The notes under the pieces are model-generated. The model had not been told where the DNA came from, ran no database searches, and saw only the letters and a list, made by a program, of their open reading frames with translations. A DNA stretch of 64,000 nt from NCBI GenBank assembly GCA_035602605.1, contig DATNLZ010000014.1:1-64000 (forward strand), given 5' to 3'. Every line of letters begins with the position of its first letter. The stretch's first letter is position 1. This document shows positions 45,173-54,513 of the stretch, in pieces. The DNA comes from DASQHY01 sp035602605 (GTDB lineage: Bacteria; Acidobacteriota; Terriglobia; Acidiferrales; UBA7541). A program made the position numbers and the translations under genes.

Positions 45173-45901
45173 TCACCCCGCGCCGTTGGCGACGGTCAAT
45201 TCGACTGGCATCGAAAGGCTGACTTTTGTTCCTGCAGGCGGATTCTGCGTCGTGATCGCGCCGTGAGGCCACTGCGAGGCAGGCTCGTATTTAATCTTGG
45301 GGTGCAGCACCACGCCGCTGAGACGGCGCTGCGCCTCAGCTTCGTTAAGGCCGACGAGATAAGGCATGACGTACGCCGGCTCACGGACGCCAGCTGAGAC
45401 AAGAAGATCAACGCGAGGGCTGGAGGCGCTGCTGCCAGGGCGAGGATCTTGCATGGCCACGACGTCAGCAGGAAGATCCGGGATATACGGATTGGAGACT
45501 TCTCCGATTTGCAGGCGCGCGCGGAGCAGCTCAATGCGCGAAACGCGCAGGGACTTGCCTTCGAGACTCGGAATCGTGAGCTGACGCTGGCCAAGACTCA
45601 GGACTACGTGGGCTTGCTGGGAGACTTTCATCTGCATGCCGGGGGGAGGGCTTTGGCGCACGATGACATTGATAGGGAAATTGCTATAAACACGATCGGC
45701 CACGCGAAGCACCAGACCTTGCGAACGGAGTTGGCGATTGGCCTCGGTAACGTTTTTCCCGACTAGATTTGGAAGTGTCACTTCACGGCCATGGATGGCG
45801 AAGCGCATCGCCGTAATGGCGCTCAAAAAGGCTGCTGAAGCGAGGATAAACACCAGCAGCGCCATGCGCATCAACCATTCGAGCCGTTCCCGCAGCGTCA
45901 C
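45173..45901 (-). CDS. membrane-anchored PASTA-domain protein
   Basis: The 242-residue protein has a short cytoplasmic N-terminus, one transmembrane helix (about residues 12-34) and three PASTA domains outside: about 41-105 (VTLPNLVGKNVTEANRQLRSQGLVL), 107-172 (LTIPSLEGKSLRVSRIELLRARLQI) and 175-240 (YVMPYLVGLNEAEAQRRLSGVVL). PASTA domains bind peptidoglycan fragments and normally occur on Ser/Thr kinases or penicillin-binding proteins; here no kinase or transpeptidase domain is attached. The start is GTG 45901, with a weak ribosome-binding site. It is in a leftward series with rpe downstream and tldE upstream. Confidence 0.87.
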   Translation of the reverse strand: MTLRERLEWLMRMALLVFILASAAFLSAITAMRFAIHGREVTLPNLVGKNVTEANRQLRSQGLVLRVADRVYSNFPINVIVRQSPPPGMQMKVSQQAHVVLSLGQRQLTIPSLEGKSLRVSRIELLRARLQIGEVSNPYIPDLPADVVAMQDPRPGSSASSPRVDLLVSAGVREPAYVMPYLVGLNEAEAQRRLSGVVLHPKIKYEPASQWPHGAITTQNPPAGTKVSLSMPVELTVANGAG

Positions 45902-46007
45902 AGAATGATTCTCACTGCGGCGAGCCTATCATTGCGGTCACGGTGCAGCAACATTGCGTTTGGGTGCTGTTGCGACGTGTGAATGGTGCACGGCGGCATG
46001 CGCAAGT

Positions 46008-47735
46008 TCAGTTAACCGGATGGGAGGGTGATGGAGGCGGGTACTCCGGCAATTTATCTTTGCTGGTATCGGCCCGCTTGACCTCCAACTCATCAAAAAA
46101 TATCGATGGGCTGATTACTGTACTGGGCACACCGCCCGGGCGATTGCTCACCAGAGCGTCATTTCCCGCGGCTGCGAGGTTGTTGCGGAGCGTGCGTACG
46201 TCAAGCTCATTGAAGACGGCTCCGCGGACCAGTTCTTCATGACCATCTTTTTCCCAAATGCGGTACAGAAGCCGAGGGGTAAGTCCGGTGCCGAGCGTTT
46301 CTACGAAATAGCCATAGGGGCGCCCTTGCTCGCGGCACATCTGAATCATGCGCTTCTTCAGCTCAGCGAGTGACGCGCTGCGTTCGGGCCTCACGATCAA
46401 ATTGCCGATCACCGGAGCCGGTGGTGCTCCAAAAGAGGCCCGGCCGTGGCCATTCGATTCAGGGAAGTCGCGAATGGGTGCGCGGCTCAGCAGAAAACTT
46501 GTCAGCTTGCCTTTCTCGATCAGCGTGACCGGCAGAGCTTTAACTCCTTCGCTGTCGGTTTGGTAGCTTCCCACAAGACTATGTCCTTGGAACTCCTTCA
46601 AAGTCGGGTCATCGACAATCGTCAGGAAGTCCGGCAGTACACGGCTCTTGTAACTATTGGCAAAGGCGCCGGTAGTGCGCGCTGGTCGGCCAGGCGCGGG
46701 CTTACGTCCCAGGACGTTCGCGCCCACGAGGCCGGCAAAAACATCGTCAGCAGCATCGGCGTAGAAAATCACGGGGCCGCGGTATTCCTCCTCGACGATA
46801 GGGGCCTGCCGCAACTTCACCAGGGTTTCAAGCATTTTCACGGCGTCGGCCATTACTTGCGCATCCGATGGCAGTTCGGTGGGCCGGGCATACATGTAAT
46901 AGGGACTTCGCTCCAGTCGCATTCCATCCGGAGCCTGCGTGGAGCCGGTAAGCGTAAGCGCATAGGTGGTATGGCCTTCGCGCGTCACCGTACCCTCGGA
47001 ATTCACCAGGTATTCGTTGACCGCCGTGAACTTGAGTGAAGCATCGAGAGTTTGAACATCGGGATACTTACGGTACAGCCGAGTGGCATCCTCGAGAGTT
47101 TTTCGCCAGCGTTCCTGCGAGTATTCGAGCTTCACGAGCGCGCCAACCGATTGCAATGGCGTTGCCTTGGCAAAGTCGTCTACCGGCTGTTCGACCGAAT
47201 ATTGCTTGAGCATCGCCTGCTTTGAAGTGAGAGCCTCCGTAGCGGCCTTATAAGCCTGATCGGTAACCAGCCAAATGCGGTGGCGGAGCGAAAGCGGATC
47301 GTCGTCAAGCGGCATGATTTCGGCGTCGCCGGTACCCTCGCCAAAATAACTGTCTTCCTTGTAGTCACCGACGCGCACAACGGCGCGCAGGATGCGCACG
47401 TGAACCTTCTGGTCATCGCGGAGTGCGCCAAAGGCGGCGTCGGCCGAATAATCATCCACGTCGCTGAGGCGGTACTCGATGTAATAGGGAGCAGGAACAT
47501 TGTCCATTTTCAGATTGGTTTTCGAGCGTTCGAGTTCGGCGAGCATTGCCTCCAGGAGGGGGTCACCTTGGACAGCCTTCCGTGCCGCCGATAGCGCCGC
47601 GGAAACCGGGGCGGGCACAGAAGGGTTGTCCGCAGCAATTCTGTCCACGGCTCCGAGAAAAAACGCTGAAAGAATGAGCGATGCAAAAAAATAACGTCGA
47701 CAGAAACATTGATTCAAGTAGCTTTTCCTTTTCAT
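46008..47735 (-). CDS. exported TldE/PmbA-like subunit
   Basis: The 575-residue protein has an N-terminal signal/anchor (about residues 15-30, YFFASLILSAFFLGAV). It aligns in layout with TldD/PmbA-family metalloprotease subunits (VRVGDYKEDSYF, TLVKLRQAPIVEEEYRGPVIF, GVKALPVTLIEKGKL, SNGHGRASFG). The region corresponding to the TldD zinc site reads FYADAADDVFAGLVGANVLG and has no HExxxH, as in TldE/PmbA, the non-catalytic partner. Its ATG overlaps the TldD stop as ATGA, with an AAGGA site before it. Export of such a subunit is unusual compared with the cytosolic E. coli TldD/TldE. Confidence 0.82.
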   Translation of the reverse strand: MKRKSYLNQCFCRRYFFASLILSAFFLGAVDRIAADNPSVPAPVSAALSAARKAVQGDPLLEAMLAELERSKTNLKMDNVPAPYYIEYRLSDVDDYSADAAFGALRDDQKVHVRILRAVVRVGDYKEDSYFGEGTGDAEIMPLDDDPLSLRHRIWLVTDQAYKAATEALTSKQAMLKQYSVEQPVDDFAKATPLQSVGALVKLEYSQERWRKTLEDATRLYRKYPDVQTLDASLKFTAVNEYLVNSEGTVTREGHTTYALTLTGSTQAPDGMRLERSPYYMYARPTELPSDAQVMADAVKMLETLVKLRQAPIVEEEYRGPVIFYADAADDVFAGLVGANVLGRKPAPGRPARTTGAFANSYKSRVLPDFLTIVDDPTLKEFQGHSLVGSYQTDSEGVKALPVTLIEKGKLTSFLLSRAPIRDFPESNGHGRASFGAPPAPVIGNLIVRPERSASLAELKKRMIQMCREQGRPYGYFVETLGTGLTPRLLYRIWEKDGHEELVRGAVFNELDVRTLRNNLAAAGNDALVSNRPGGVPSTVISPSIFFDELEVKRADTSKDKLPEYPPPSPSHPVN

Positions 47736-49534
47736 CGTGGTTCCTTCACATCTAATGACGTCGATGCGGCTTTTGTCGCGGCCGGCAACGGTAAAGATTC
47801 AAAGCCGGGCGGCGGCAAAATCGGCGGACGAGTGTGAGAGTGAGCGCGCTTCTGCACTTCCATTTCGGAGAAAAGCATGGCCGGTGCCGAAGCGGAAACA
47901 GGTACGCTGCCAGATTCCGCGCCGCAGATTCCGTTGAAGACACGCTCAGTGTCGCCTGTTAACTGAATGCGCGTAAGTGCGGCAAGGGGCGTGCCAACGA
48001 TATCGACGCCGCGAACCAACTCATCCGGCCTGCCGTCGGGATAGACGCGATAAACCATCACGGGCAAAACCTGAAATGCCTGCGGAAGCGCCCTTGTTGT
48101 CAGGGTGAATCCGCCCTGCACATCGTCAAAATATAATCCATAAGGTTTACCCTGTTTTTTGATTTCATCGACCAATCGTTGGCGCAGCTCAGATTCAGTG
48201 ACTTTTTTCGTCGAAGTCACGAGCAAATTGCCTTGACGGCCCGTAGGCATGCGGCCAGGCTGGTTGCGGCCGTGTCCATTCGAGCTGCTGAAGCCGCGAA
48301 TCGGCATGCGCGCCATCAGAAAATTCTTTAGAATCCCATCGTGAATTACTTCCACACGCCGCGAAGGAACGCCTTCGTCGTCATAGGCGTAGGCTCCAGC
48401 CAACTTTACCCCGCTAAGTTGTCGTAGCGTGGGGTCGTCTGCGACACTCAGGAAGTCCGGCAATACTTTTTGCCCTACCATCTTCGTGAACGTTTGTCCC
48501 TCTTGTTCGTCGCGCTGGCGGTGCCCCTCGAGGCGGTGTCCGAGCACTTCGTGAAAGAATACCGCGGCAGCCCGACCAGAAAGTATGGCGGGACCGTTGA
48601 ATGGCTCAGCGACGGGAGCAACACGAAGATGGTGCAGATCGGCAGCCATCGTTTCAATTTTCGTCAAAATCTCGGCGTCGGACGGGAGCTCGTCAGCCTT
48701 TGGCGCTTGAAAAGTCTCGACGCGAATCAATTCCATGCCATCGTCGGCGCGCGTCGATGCCTCGATGACCATGCGCACCGACGCACTCGGCATGATCAAC
48801 GCCGTTCCCTCGCTCGAAGCGTAATGGGAATTCGAGGTTTGCGCCTGAAAGTAGGCTCCCGAAGTATAAATTTCCGGATACTTTCGAAAGGCCATCGAAT
48901 AGCGGCGAATTCTTTCTTCCCACGTTGGGCGATCCAAATCCAGTGGGGGTGGAGCCGCGCTGGCATGAGTCTGAGGCGGCTCTTTGGAGAAGTCCGGAGA
49001 CTTATCCTCTTCTGCAGCGCGCACCGCAGAGTTGGTCTTGACGTTGAGGAATGCGGGGGCGGCGCGCCGGTATTCCTGATCGGTGAGCTGCCAAAAGACG
49101 CGAGCGAGGGCGTCGCGATCATCGCGAATGGGCACCAGTCCCGAGTTCATACCGGACTGCCGACTTTCGCCGTGGGTGTTGTCGAGTGCCGGGGAGCCAA
49201 TGCGCATGGTCACGTCAGCCGCGCGGCGATGGCCTGTCGCATTAGTGATCAAGCTCCCATACGCACCGACGATGATAAGAGCATTGAGATCATGCACGGA
49301 ATAGCCAATGAAATAAGGAGGGTTCTCGGCTTTGGCCAGCTCTTTGGTAGCCCGCGCCAGTTCCTGTTGCATCGTATCAAGGACAACATCACCGGACTCG
49401 GCCGGTGTGGCGGTTTGCGCGGTTGACGCTTCTGTGTCGTTGGCGCCGGCGGCGACCGGTAGCGTAGCAAGATTACAGGTTAGAGAAGAAATCAACAGCA
49501 ACAGAAAGGAGGAAACAAGAAATCGTTTTTTCAT
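47732..49534 (-). CDS. exported TldD-like zinc metalloprotease subunit
   Basis: The 600-residue protein begins with a Sec signal peptide (KKRFLVSSFLLLLISSLTCNLATL). The TldD core has ILSGRAAAVFFHEVLGHRLEGHR, with His328, Glu329 and His333 forming the HExxxH zinc site, and further family motifs (LAGAYAYDDEGVPSRRVEVI, SSNGHGRNQPGRMP). Known TldD/TldE pairs are cytosolic and trim unfolded peptides. Here both subunits carry export signals, so the complex probably acts in the periplasm or is anchored there. The two genes overlap, consistent with a heteromeric complex. Confidence 0.85.
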   Translation of the reverse strand: MKKRFLVSSFLLLLISSLTCNLATLPVAAGANDTEASTAQTATPAESGDVVLDTMQQELARATKELAKAENPPYFIGYSVHDLNALIIVGAYGSLITNATGHRRAADVTMRIGSPALDNTHGESRQSGMNSGLVPIRDDRDALARVFWQLTDQEYRRAAPAFLNVKTNSAVRAAEEDKSPDFSKEPPQTHASAAPPPLDLDRPTWEERIRRYSMAFRKYPEIYTSGAYFQAQTSNSHYASSEGTALIMPSASVRMVIEASTRADDGMELIRVETFQAPKADELPSDAEILTKIETMAADLHHLRVAPVAEPFNGPAILSGRAAAVFFHEVLGHRLEGHRQRDEQEGQTFTKMVGQKVLPDFLSVADDPTLRQLSGVKLAGAYAYDDEGVPSRRVEVIHDGILKNFLMARMPIRGFSSSNGHGRNQPGRMPTGRQGNLLVTSTKKVTESELRQRLVDEIKKQGKPYGLYFDDVQGGFTLTTRALPQAFQVLPVMVYRVYPDGRPDELVRGVDIVGTPLAALTRIQLTGDTERVFNGICGAESGSVPVSASAPAMLFSEMEVQKRAHSHTRPPILPPPGFESLPLPAATKAASTSLDVKEPR

Positions 49535-49737
49535 ATTGAATGGCTAAAGAAACTCACGCTCTCCATGGAAATTGTCAGCTAAGCGGTCGCGTCCAATCTG
49601 AGCAAAAACGGCAGAGCGCAGAGCAGTAGACTTCTAGTATGCCGCGAAGGATGAGGTCAGGCAAATTAAAATGTTAAAATGATGTCGTGAGTGCAATGTT
49701 TCTCCACACTGTTTGAGACGTTGCGTGCCGAAGGAGG

Positions 49738-50667
49738 TTAGCCAAAGCGTTCGTTTTGCAGCAGGCGAGCGCCATTTGCAAAATCGCGTGCCGCGATTCT
49801 TTTCCTTCCTTCCAATTGGACGCTTTCGAGCTCGAGAAAGTTTCTGCCACACTGCACAACTAATCTTTGGTCGTGCTCCATGACCGTACCAGGCCCCTCC
49901 GGAGTGCGCTCAATGGTTCCGGGTCGACCCCACAGATGACAAAGCTGTCCGCGGAAGGTGGTAAACGCTCCCGGCCATGGAGCGAATCCGCGGATACGCG
50001 CATAGATTTGTTCTGCGCTAAGCAACCAGTCGATCCTCCCATCTTCTTTCTTGAGAATGGGTGCGAGCGAAGCCTGCGCATGATCTTGCGGCTTGGGCGA
50101 AAGTTCGCCGTGTTCGAGCTTGCGCAGCGTCTCAGCGACCAATGGAGCTCCGGTCTCGGCCATCCGAACCGCCAGCTCCGGCGCCGTTTCATCTGAACCA
50201 ATGGGCAACTCGACCTGCAGCAGCATGTCACCGGTATCGAGTCCTGCGTCGATGCGCATAGTCGTGAGGCCTGTGCGCGTTTCGCCGCTGGCGATGGCCC
50301 AATTGATCGGTGCCGCGCCGCGATATTTCGGCAGAAGCGACGCATGCAAGTTAATCCAGCCGAAGCGCGGTATCGCTAGCAGTCGCGCGGGAATGATTTG
50401 CCCATAGGCGACAATTACAACTACATCGGGTGCGACGCGCTGAAAAAACTGATAGGCTTCGTCGGAACGCGATTTTTGCGGCTGAAAAACTGGCAGCCCC
50501 GCCTCTAGCGCGACTTGTTTCACTGGGGAAGGGGCGAGATTCCCACCACGCCCGCGTGGCCGATCCGGCTGGGTGACTACGGCTTCGATGCGATGCTCGG
50601 GTTGGGAAAGAAGATGGCGCAGCGCGGGAACCGCGAACTCGGGCGTACCGCAGAAAACGATTCGCAT
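49738..50667 (-). CDS. fmt: methionyl-tRNA formyltransferase
   Basis: The 309-residue enzyme has the hydrolase-fold motifs MRIVFCGTPEFAVPALRHLL, SLLPKYRGAAPINWAI (formyltetrahydrofolate site) and the C-terminal RIRGFAPWPGAFT. It formylates initiator Met-tRNA. It is paired with def 22 bases upstream on the same strand, the classical def-fmt pairing. GGAGCGCC precedes the ATG. Confidence 0.97.
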   Translation of the reverse strand: MRIVFCGTPEFAVPALRHLLSQPEHRIEAVVTQPDRPRGRGGNLAPSPVKQVALEAGLPVFQPQKSRSDEAYQFFQRVAPDVVVIVAYGQIIPARLLAIPRFGWINLHASLLPKYRGAAPINWAIASGETRTGLTTMRIDAGLDTGDMLLQVELPIGSDETAPELAVRMAETGAPLVAETLRKLEHGELSPKPQDHAQASLAPILKKEDGRIDWLLSAEQIYARIRGFAPWPGAFTTFRGQLCHLWGRPGTIERTPEGPGTVMEHDQRLVVQCGRNFLELESVQLEGRKRIAARDFANGARLLQNERFG

Positions 50668-50689
50668 GGCGCTCCGATGAACGCGGAAG

Positions 50690-51199
50690 TTACCACTCGG
50701 CGCGTTTGATCATCTTGCGGATTTTGCGTTTGATCAGATCGCGCTTGATCATGCTCAAGTGTTGGACAAAAAGAATTCCGTTCAGATGATCGATCTCGTG
50801 GCAAAAGGCGCGGCCCAGTAAGCCTTCACCGCGCATCTCGTAAGGTTGCCCCTTGATGTCTTGCGCACGAATGGTCACAAACTGCGGGCGAACCACCGAC
50901 CCGCGGAAACCAGGTATCGAGAGGCAGCCTTCTTCCTCGCGGGCTTCACCTTCAGTGTGGATAATTTCCGGATTGGCGAGAACCAGTTTAGCCTCGGGAT
51001 TTTTTCCGATGGTGACATCAATGACCGCCAGCCGTATACCTTTGCCGATCTGCGGAGCAGCGAGCCCAACACCTTGCGCAGCGTACATGGACTCAAACAT
51101 ATCAGCGCACAGCTTCTCGAGTCCGGCGTCAAAGTCGGTAATGGGATTTGTAGGGCGTTCGAGAATCGCTGAACCGTATTTCACGATAGGATAAATCAT
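50690..51199 (-). CDS. def: peptide deformylase
   Basis: The 169-residue metal enzyme shows the three PDF motifs GVGLAAPQIG, EEGCLSIPG and FCHEIDHLNGILF with Cys/His/His metal ligands and the catalytic Glu. It removes the N-formyl group from new proteins. It lies directly before fmt. GGAG precedes the ATG. Confidence 0.97.
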   Translation of the reverse strand: MIYPIVKYGSAILERPTNPITDFDAGLEKLCADMFESMYAAQGVGLAAPQIGKGIRLAVIDVTIGKNPEAKLVLANPEIIHTEGEAREEEGCLSIPGFRGSVVRPQFVTIRAQDIKGQPYEMRGEGLLGRAFCHEIDHLNGILFVQHLSMIKRDLIKRKIRKMIKRAEW

Positions 51200-51265
51200 C
51201 GCTGCTCCGAGCTATCTGTCTTCGCCCGCGTATATGTTGAAGTCCACTCTCGAATGAAGAGCCTT

Positions 51266-52438
51266 TTAAAAAGCGTCCAACTGGCGCTGATACCCCGCGA
51301 AATTGCGTCGAGTCTCAGAAAGCGAGTCGCCGCCAAATTTTTGCAGAAATGCCGCAGCTAGAACAATTGCGGCCATCGCCTCTCCAGCCACGCCCGCGGC
51401 GGGAACGACACATATGTCGGAGCGCTCGTAAGCAGCCTTCACAGTTTTCTTGGTAACCAAATCAGCGGTCTCGAGGGCGCGCCGCAAGGTCGAAATAGGT
51501 TTCAAGTAGCCTCGCAGAACCACGTCTTCGCCGTTGGTGATTCCGCCTTCCAGTCCTCCCGCACGATTTGTGGACCGGCGGAAACGTTTCGTAGCGGCCT
51601 CATAATGAATCTCATCCTGAACCTCGGAGCCATAGGAAGTTGCGCTGGAAACGCCCGAGCCAATTTCGACGCCCTTGACTGCTTGAATGGACATCAGTGC
51701 TTGCGCCAGCTTTCCATCAAGCTTTTCGTCCCACTGCGCGTGACTGCCCAGACCAGGCACTACATCGTGCGCGACAACTTCAAAAATGCCGCCGACAGAA
51801 TCACCAGCGCGCAGGGCAGTGTCGACCTCCGCTTTCATCTTTTGCTCGGTCGCGGCATCCACACAGCGCAGGGGTGAATCCCAATTCTTACAAACGGCTT
51901 GAATTTCATCCCAGCGGGCCGCGCGCTCAAGGCGCACCTTACCTGCAGCGATAACGTGACTCGCCACTTGGGTACCAAATTCGCGCAGTAGCAACTTAGC
52001 GATGGCCCCCGCAGCCACTCGCGCAGCCGTCTCCCGAGCGGAAGCTCGTTCGAGCACATAGCGCGCGTCGTGGAAATCAAATTTTAAAGCACCCGCGAGG
52101 TCGGCGTGCCCGGGTCTGGGCGCTGTGAGCGGTCGCTGCGCATCTTCGGCCCCGTCCACATCTTCAACCGGCAAGGCTTTCTGCCAATTTTGCCAATCGC
52201 GATTTTCAATGCGCAGCACGATAGGTGCGCCTAGCGTTTTTCCGTGGCGAATGCCGGACAGCGCTTCCACGTGGTCCTTCTCTATTTTTTGGCGCCCGCC
52301 TCGCCCGTAACCAAGCTGCCTGCGGTGCAATTCAGCATTAATGAAATCGAGGTCCACGGGCAGGGAAGCGGGCAGTCCGCTGACCCAGGCGATGAGAGCC
52401 TGACCGTGTGATTCTCCGGCGGTGACAAAACGAAGCAT
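51266..52438 (-). CDS. aroC: chorismate synthase
   Basis: ATG 52438 gives the family start MLRFVTAGESHGQALIAWVSGLPA; a 15-residue longer frame is rejected. The 390-residue FMN-dependent enzyme has RRQLGYGRGGRQKIEKD, RPGHADLAGALKFDFHDARYVLERASARETAARVAAGAIAKLLL and NRAGGLEGGITNGEDV. It converts EPSP to chorismate, the branch point for aromatic amino acids. It precedes def-fmt on the same strand. Confidence 0.96.
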   Translation of the reverse strand: MLRFVTAGESHGQALIAWVSGLPASLPVDLDFINAELHRRQLGYGRGGRQKIEKDHVEALSGIRHGKTLGAPIVLRIENRDWQNWQKALPVEDVDGAEDAQRPLTAPRPGHADLAGALKFDFHDARYVLERASARETAARVAAGAIAKLLLREFGTQVASHVIAAGKVRLERAARWDEIQAVCKNWDSPLRCVDAATEQKMKAEVDTALRAGDSVGGIFEVVAHDVVPGLGSHAQWDEKLDGKLAQALMSIQAVKGVEIGSGVSSATSYGSEVQDEIHYEAATKRFRRSTNRAGGLEGGITNGEDVVLRGYLKPISTLRRALETADLVTKKTVKAAYERSDICVVPAAGVAGEAMAAIVLAAAFLQKFGGDSLSETRRNFAGYQRQLDAF

Positions 52439-52754
52439 GGATCTGTAACGGAATGCGTCGCACGCACAACCATGCGGACGCATACCGAGCGCAAAACCTG
52501 AGATTGTAACGGAGCCATCGAAAGGCGTCCAGCCGAAGTGTTCGATTATCTGTTGGTAGGGGATTACAAATTCAAATGCGCTGGCTCTTCTTTGTTTATG
52601 ATTGTTTGACGACGAAAGTGTTGGTCCACGCGCAATGCGAAATGCCTGAAATATCCTGGAACCTTGAAATACTTGACGCGCTGCAATTCGGACGATAGGC
52701 TTTCGTTCGTGCAGTGTCCGGTGCGCGCTACATCCATCTTTCCTTTGAGTTTAC
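52439..52754. promoter_or_regulatory. divergent region between aroC and mlaE
   Basis: This 316-base region contains no gene. Promoters for the leftward aroC operon and the rightward mla operon are expected here; one candidate for mla is listed separately. Confidence 0.5.
52673..52701 (+). promoter_or_regulatory. possible sigma-70-type promoter of the mla operon
   Basis: TTGACG (52673-52678) is followed after a 17-base spacer by TAGGCT (52696-52701), about 54 bases upstream of the mlaE ATG. The -35 match is good, the -10 match weak. No regulator site is recognised. Confidence 0.4.
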
Positions 52755-53567
52755 ATGACCACAGCCGATCCTAAGCAACCAGCGGCATACGGTTTTGTAA
52801 CCGAGGCTGCCAAGCGGAGTGTCGCTCATGTGCAGGACTACGTTCTGCTTAGCGCGCGCGCAGTGACCAATGTGCTGTCGCCTCCGTTTTATATTGGCGA
52901 TCTATTTGAGCAGATGGATATCATCGGCGTGGGGTCCCTGCCGATCGTGCTGCTAACCGGGTTTTTTATCGGCGCGGTGATGGTTTTGCAAACTGCTTCG
53001 CAATTTGCGCGTTTTGGGCAGACCGCGCTCACCGGCGATGTCGTAGCCATTGGCCTCGTGCGCGAGCTCGGTCCGACAATTACCGGGCTGCTCGTCGCCG
53101 GCCGAGTCTCCTCCGGAATTGCTTCCGAGCTTGGCTCCATGCTGGTAACCGAGCAGATCGACGCGATGCGCGCGATGGGTACCGATCCGAGCCGCAAGCT
53201 GGTGATGCCACGTGTTGTCGCAACAATACTTATGCTCCCGTTGCTCACGGCGATGGCTGACTTTGTGGGATTGATTGGCGGATGGCTGGTAGCGGCGTCA
53301 ACGCTGCGTCTTGGGGCTGTAGAATTCTGGACGCGCGCCCTTCACGCGCTTTCGTTCTCCGATATCATGCAAGGGATGAGCAAGCCCCTGTTCTTCGGTT
53401 TTATTCTGTCGACGGTAGGCTGCTACCAGGGTTTGAAGGTGCAGGGCGGAACGCAAGGAGTTGGTCGCGCGACCACCCAAGCGGTCGTGGTATCATCCGT
53501 GTTTATACTGGTTACGAACTTCTTCCTCACGCGTGTTATGTTGTTTTTGGCCGGAAAAGGCGTCTAG
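52755..53567 (+). CDS. mlaE: lipid-transport ABC permease MlaE-like
   Basis: The 270-residue protein has five or six hydrophobic helices and the family signatures LLTGFFIGAVMVLQTASQFARFG, VRELGPTITGLLVAGRVSSGIASELGSMLVTEQIDAMRAMGTDP and LFFGFILSTVGCYQGLKVQGG. It forms the membrane part of a phospholipid transporter that works with an MCE-domain partner. It starts the operon, with mlaF 82 bases downstream. Confidence 0.93.
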   Translation: MTTADPKQPAAYGFVTEAAKRSVAHVQDYVLLSARAVTNVLSPPFYIGDLFEQMDIIGVGSLPIVLLTGFFIGAVMVLQTASQFARFGQTALTGDVVAIGLVRELGPTITGLLVAGRVSSGIASELGSMLVTEQIDAMRAMGTDPSRKLVMPRVVATILMLPLLTAMADFVGLIGGWLVAASTLRLGAVEFWTRALHALSFSDIMQGMSKPLFFGFILSTVGCYQGLKVQGGTQGVGRATTQAVVVSSVFILVTNFFLTRVMLFLAGKGV

Positions 53568-53649
53568 ATTTTGTCTTGCGCGTGACTCTGGCAATTTGTG
53601 GCCAGCCTCTGACGTGCAAGCCACTTTACCCCTATAATCGATACTCACT

Positions 53650-54486
53650 ATGGACAACTCGGCCGCTACCAAGCCGGTCATTGCGTTTGAAGAGGTGCGA
53701 ATTGGCTTTGCAGAGGGAGAAGTCTTGCGCGGGCTCACCTTTGACGTGACTCAGAGTGAAACCAAGGTGCTGGCGGGCGAGAGCGGTACCGGAAAAACTC
53801 TTACCTTGAAACTTGCCGCAGGTCTGCTTCATCCGGATTCCGGCAAAATACTTGTTCTCGGACGAAATCTGGCGGAAATGACGGAGATCGAACTGCTGGA
53901 ATTTCGCCGTCAGATTGGATTTGTGTTTCAAGAAGGGGCGCTGTTTGATTCGATGACGGTTGCGGATAACGTCGCATATCGCTTGCGTGAAGATGAGTTG
54001 GATGAAGAAGAAATTGAAGAGCGCGTTCGCGAGGCTTTGCGCTTTGTGGAGATGGAGAACGCCCTCGAGCAAGTGCCATCAGAGCTTTCAGGCGGAATGC
54101 GACGCCGGGTATCCATTGCTCGAGCGCTCGTCAGCCGACCGAAGATCGTTCTGTACGATTCGCCGACGGCCGGACTCGACCCGGTGACTTCGCAAACGAT
54201 CATCACACTGATTCTGCGCTTGCGAGATACCCAGGGCGTGACGTCGTTGCTTTGCACGCACCGTTTGCAAGACGCTTTCGGCTTGGCCAATTTTCACTTC
54301 GATCCCCATAGCGATCGCGTGCTACCGGTTGGCAACAACGGTGCAATGCCCGGAAACGCCGCACCGCCCACGAACATTTTAGTTCTACGCCAGGGGACTG
54401 TTTATTTTCAGGGTGACCAAAAAGCGATGTTAGCGTCGCAGGACGAATACTTGAAGAGATTTTTAGTTCCAAAGGATGGGAAATAG
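53650..54486 (+). CDS. mlaF: lipid-transport ABC ATPase MlaF-like, Walker B Glu replaced by Ser
   Basis: The 278-residue ATPase carries Walker A GESGTGKT (43-50), the Q-loop (Gln94), the signature LSGGM (146-150) and an H-loop (His204). The Walker B segment reads IVLYDSPTAGLDP: Asp170 is followed by Ser171 where nearly all ABC ATPases have the catalytic Glu. The C-terminus has an extra stretch with TNILVLRQGTVYFQGD. It should drive the MlaE permease, but hydrolysis may be slow or rely on another residue. mlaD follows 27 bases later. Confidence 0.9.
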   Translation: MDNSAATKPVIAFEEVRIGFAEGEVLRGLTFDVTQSETKVLAGESGTGKTLTLKLAAGLLHPDSGKILVLGRNLAEMTEIELLEFRRQIGFVFQEGALFDSMTVADNVAYRLREDELDEEEIEERVREALRFVEMENALEQVPSELSGGMRRRVSIARALVSRPKIVLYDSPTAGLDPVTSQTIITLILRLRDTQGVTSLLCTHRLQDAFGLANFHFDPHSDRVLPVGNNGAMPGNAAPPTNILVLRQGTVYFQGDQKAMLASQDEYLKRFLVPKDGK

Positions 54487-54513
54487 GATTTCTTGTGATA
54501 GAGGAGGATGGTG

